A model generated the notes under the pieces. It ran no database searches and was not told the origin of the DNA. It was given only the letters and a program-made list of their open reading frames with translations. From contig CAMATZ010000020.1 in the NCBI GenBank assembly GCA_945861275.1, positions 1-64,000 on the forward strand: 64,000 nt of DNA, read 5' to 3'. This DNA comes from Bordetella parapertussis. GTDB lineage: Bacteria; Pseudomonadota; Gammaproteobacteria; Burkholderiales; SG8-41. The translations under genes and the position numbers were made by a program. How positions within the stretch are numbered: position 1 is the stretch's first letter; each line of letters opens with the position of its first letter. Below, piece by piece: positions 61,539 through 64,000 of this stretch.

Positions 61539-62015
61539 TTACGCTTTAGGCGCTGGATGGATGTTATCCACCCAATGCACCGCTTCCGGTTTTTCAATCA
61601 CCGGAATATCGAGATTGACCACCACCGGTTCCTGGCCGCTGCGCACCAGCACGCAGGACAGCGGCTCGTCGTCACTGGCATTGATTTCCTGATGCGGCAC
61701 GTACGGCGGCACGTAGATGAAATCGCCGGGGCCGGCCTCCGCGATAAATTCAAGCTTGTCGCCCCAGCGCATGCGCGCCTTGCCGCTGACCACATAAATC
61801 ACGCTTTCCACCGGACCGTGATGATGCGCGCCGGTCTTGGCCTTGGGATGAATGATGACGGTTCCCGCCCACAGTTTTTCCGCGCCGGCACGCGCGTGGG
61901 TAATTGCCGCCGCGCGGTTCATGCCCGGTGTTTGCGCGGTATTGGTATCCAGTTCATTGCCATGCACCACGCGCACGCCGTGGAATTTCCATTTGGATTC
62001 GGCTGCGTTTTCCAT
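61539..62015 (-). CDS. Cupin-domain protein
   Basis: The 158-residue protein has the cupin metal motif in GAHHHGPVESVIYVVSGKARMRWG (three candidate histidines plus Glu) and GDFIYVPPYVPHQEINA with the last histidine. This subgroup is common next to aromatic-degradation genes and may act as a dioxygenase or isomerase, but function is open. GGAGACCGAC precedes the ATG. It follows the Bug receptor gene on the same strand with 56 bp between. Confidence 0.85.
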   Translation of the reverse strand: MENAAESKWKFHGVRVVHGNELDTNTAQTPGMNRAAAITHARAGAEKLWAGTVIIHPKAKTGAHHHGPVESVIYVVSGKARMRWGDKLEFIAEAGPGDFIYVPPYVPHQEINASDDEPLSCVLVRSGQEPVVVNLDIPVIEKPEAVHWVDNIHPAPKA

Positions 62016-62071
62016 GTCGGTCTCCTGCGTGTTTTTTGGTGTTGTGCGTAATAGGTAGCGACTGCGATCGG

Positions 62072-63070
62072 CTACGGCTTGACCAAGCCCAAAACAGTAT
62101 ACAACGCCTTCATTTGCGCATACTCCGTCTGCCAGTGTTTGAGCGTGGCGGCGCTGTTGCGGTAGCCGTCACCCGCCTGGCTGCGCTCGATTTCCTTTGC
62201 CCATTCGCGATCTTTGACGACACGCGCCGTCAAGCTGTCCCAGAACGCAATCTGCGCCGCGCTCATGCCTTTGGGGCCGGCGAGCCCGCGCCACACCTCG
62301 ACGGCGCTGTTCACGCCGAGTTCGCTCCAAGTCGGCACGTCCGCGAGTTCGCCGCTCAAGCGCCGTGGCGCGCCGAGCGCGATGATTCTGATCCTGCCGG
62401 CACGCAATTGCTCGATCACGGAAGACACCGGCGAGGAGATGCCATCGACGTGGCCGCCGAGCAGCGCCGTCATCGATTCACCGCCCGAGCCAAATGTCAC
62501 TTGGCGCAGGCGTTTTACCTCCACGCCCGCCGTCACCATGGCATGCGCGAATGAAGCCTGTGTCGCGCCGCCCACGCCGGTGCCCACAGCCACGGAAAAT
62601 GCGAGCGGGTCCTTTCTGAGACGGGCGATCCACTCCCGTGCACTGGTGACCGGCGAATCCGCGCGCACTGACAACGACACGGCTTCCACCACCAGAGTCG
62701 CAAGCGGCGTGAAATCGGTGTGACTGAGCGTGCTGCGCCCCATGATGTGATTGGTGAGCAGCGACTGTCCGATGATCATGGTGTAGTGCCCATCGCCCGC
62801 ATGTTGCGCAAGGTAGGCGAGTCCGACGGCGCTGCTGCCGCCGGGTTTGTTGAGAACCGCGGCGGGCTGGCCGGCGAGCTTCTGCTCCTGCATGACCCGC
62901 GCGAGCGTGCGCCCGGTGCGATCCAGCGCGCCGCCGGCGGTGGTGCCGATGATGATTTCAAGCGGGCGCTCGGGTTTCCACCCCTGTGCGTGGGTCGCGG
63001 CGGCAACCAGCATCAACACCGCCGCTAACGTATGCGCGCGGGCTACGGCTACGATGCGAGCGTTGCGCAT
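62072..63070 (-). CDS. Bug/TctC-type periplasmic solute receptor, divergent subgroup (10 of 11)
   Basis: The ATG at 63070 starts a signal peptide (ARAHTLAAVLMLVAAATHAQ) in a 332-residue protein. Its mature part (LEIIIGTTAGGALDRTGRTLARV, LNKPGGSSAVGLAYLAQHAGDG, LLTNHIMG) lines up with the receptor at 44479 over the LLTNHI/LTNHI, HTDFTPLA/HSEFTPIA and WIARLRKDPLA/VVRLRKDPKS blocks, setting this pair apart from the other nine. The gene starts 4 bp after the CMD protein stop, so the two are probably co-transcribed. Confidence 0.88.
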   Translation of the reverse strand: MRNARIVAVARAHTLAAVLMLVAAATHAQGWKPERPLEIIIGTTAGGALDRTGRTLARVMQEQKLAGQPAAVLNKPGGSSAVGLAYLAQHAGDGHYTMIIGQSLLTNHIMGRSTLSHTDFTPLATLVVEAVSLSVRADSPVTSAREWIARLRKDPLAFSVAVGTGVGGATQASFAHAMVTAGVEVKRLRQVTFGSGGESMTALLGGHVDGISSPVSSVIEQLRAGRIRIIALGAPRRLSGELADVPTWSELGVNSAVEVWRGLAGPKGMSAAQIAFWDSLTARVVKDREWAKEIERSQAGDGYRNSAATLKHWQTEYAQMKALYTVLGLVKP

Positions 63071-63074
63071 GAGC

Positions 63075-63467
63075 TTAGCGCCTGGCACGTTTGCCTTCTT
63101 CCGCGAACACCTCCTGTGCCACGCGCACCGCATCGCGCATTACCGGCACGCCGGCGTACACCGCGCACTGCAGCAAAACATCGCGAATCTCGGCTTTGGT
63201 GCAGCCGTTGTTGCGCGCCGCGCGGACGTGCGTTTTTAATTCTTCGCGGCATTTGAGCGCGGTGAGCAGCGCCACGTTGATGAGGCTGCGCGTCTTGCGC
63301 GGCAACCCTTTGCCCGACCAGAATTCGCCCCACACATAACGCGTGGTGAATATCCGTAGGGGCCGCGAAAAATCATCCTCTTCACGCACGATGGCGGCTT
63401 CGCGTCCTGCGCCCAGAACCTCGCGCCGCGTTTTCATGCCTTTTTTGTAAAGCGCGTCTTTTTTCAT
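63075..63467 (-). CDS. Carboxymuconolactone decarboxylase (PcaC-like) family protein
   Basis: The 130-residue helical protein matches the short PcaC family: RREVLGAGREAAIVREEDDFSRPL, EFWSGKGLPRKTRSLINVALLTAL and HVRAARNNGCTKAEIRDVLLQ. True PcaC decarboxylates gamma-carboxymuconolactone in the protocatechuate pathway; relatives have other roles, and no other pca gene is here. It is immediately upstream of the divergent Bug receptor and then the cupin, suggesting a three-gene unit. Confidence 0.87.
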   Translation of the reverse strand: MKKDALYKKGMKTRREVLGAGREAAIVREEDDFSRPLRIFTTRYVWGEFWSGKGLPRKTRSLINVALLTALKCREELKTHVRAARNNGCTKAEIRDVLLQCAVYAGVPVMRDAVRVAQEVFAEEGKRARR

Positions 63468-63578
63468 TGCCTTTCCTTTTCATGCCGATGCGTTTGCGCG
63501 GATGGAATAGCGGGAACAAATGCCTGCTAAGATCGACCGCACGCCTAGTGTATTGTCCCTCAAATAACTTTACAGCAC

Positions 63579-63650
63579 GTAGGGCGCAATCCCATTGCGC
63601 CGCATGGCTACTTTGCAATTAGCATTCGGCGCAATGGGATTGCGCCCTAC
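63579..63650. repeat. 24-bp perfect inverted repeat (GTAGGGCGCAATCCC type)
   Basis: GTAGGGCGCAATCCC plus nine more bases (63579-63602) is exactly reversed at 63627-63650 across a 24-base spacer. Its outer GTAGGGCG end is shared with the nested palindrome at 37961. It lies in the 245-base gap between the CMD gene and the last Bug receptor. Confidence 0.85.
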
Positions 63651-63712
63651 ACGGGCTCGAATGATTATGACACGCACTGCACGCCGCCGCGCCTGAAGGA
63701 GGGTGTTTTTAA

Positions 63713-64000
63713 ATGTCCCGTCTGCGCCAAAACCTTTCGCTTTTGACTACCGGCATTCTGCTGCTGCTGGCATCCGCATGCGCTGCCCAGCAGTATCCAA
63801 CCAAACCGATACGCCTGCTGGTAGGTTTCCCGCCCGGCGGCGGCACCGATATCGTTGCGCGCATCCTCGCACCTAAACTCACGGCCGCGTGGCATCAACA
63901 GATCGTCATCGATAATCGCACCGGCGCCACCGGCACCATCGCCGCCGGCGTGGTGGCGCGTGCCACGCCCGACGGCTACACGCTGCTGATGGGACATGCG
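63713..64000 (+). CDS. Bug/TctC-type periplasmic solute receptor, partial at window edge (11 of 11)
   Basis: ATG 63713, preceded by AAGGAGGG, starts a signal peptide ([19 protein letters not shown]) followed by [43 protein letters not shown] and [10 protein letters not shown]. The reading frame is open for 96 codons to the end of the window, so about 230 residues are missing. Confidence 0.9.
   Translation, partial: MSRLRQNLSLLTTGILLLLASACAAQQYPTKPIRLLVGFPPGGGTDIVARILAPKLTAAWHQQIVIDNRTGATGTIAAGVVARATPDGYTLLMGHA

Overview
The window reads as a chromosome segment of a high-GC betaproteobacterium, probably Burkholderiales. The main reason is the large number of periplasmic Bug/TctC-type solute receptors (11 in about 38 kb), a hallmark of that order. 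Isoquinoline-oxidoreductase-type molybdoenzyme genes, mandelate-racemase and CMD-family catabolic genes, and a PA2778/PA2779 pair fit the same picture. No rRNA or housekeeping marker is present, so the genus cannot be named.

Region 1 (1-24078) is a surface-polysaccharide (O-antigen/EPS) locus. It holds a Wzy-like polymerase, four glycosyltransferases or transferase-like genes, a methyltransferase, an asparagine synthase homologue, a UDP-glucuronate-4-epimerase-like SDR, a UDP-HexNAc/glucose-type dehydrogenase, a WecA/WbpL-like initiating transferase, two WbpM/CapD-type 4,6-dehydratases (606 aa, and an unusual 814-aa form with an extra N-terminal periplasmic domain), and an O-antigen ligase/polymerase. 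No flippase or chain-length regulator is seen, so the locus probably continues to the left of base 1. It has been invaded repeatedly: a complete IS21-family element (9473-12197) with a 7-bp target duplication and a frameshifted istA, a 258-bp palindromic MITE-like element, several REP-like repeats, and three toxin-antitoxin modules (two VapBC, one HigBA).

A tRNA-Ala(CGC) at 24081-24156 marks the boundary to Region 2 (24276-64000), a patchwork of small catabolic units. Most units pair a Bug receptor with one or a few enzymes: amidohydrolase plus CMD protein, semialdehyde dehydrogenase, SDR plus Ldh-family dehydrogenase, molybdenum hydroxylase plus SoxYZ-like carrier, TauD dioxygenase, serine hydrolase, NHL-repeat protein, enoyl-CoA hydratase, MR/MLE enolase-superfamily enzyme, GST, Cys-nucleophile hydrolase, isoaspartyl peptidase, and cupins. 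No TctA/TctB membrane subunits appear, so these receptors must share transporters encoded elsewhere or act as sensors. Decayed genes (a PIN toxin cut by a palindromic repeat, a cyclase C-terminus) and dispersed hairpin repeats show an actively rearranging region.

The most unusual candidate system is the gene set 40906-45486: a two-subunit molybdenum hydroxylase, a Tat-exported SoxY-like protein whose C-terminal arm reads AACLE rather than GGCGG, SoxZ, and a divergent Bug receptor. All functional assignments come from reading the sequence and translations; no database search was run.
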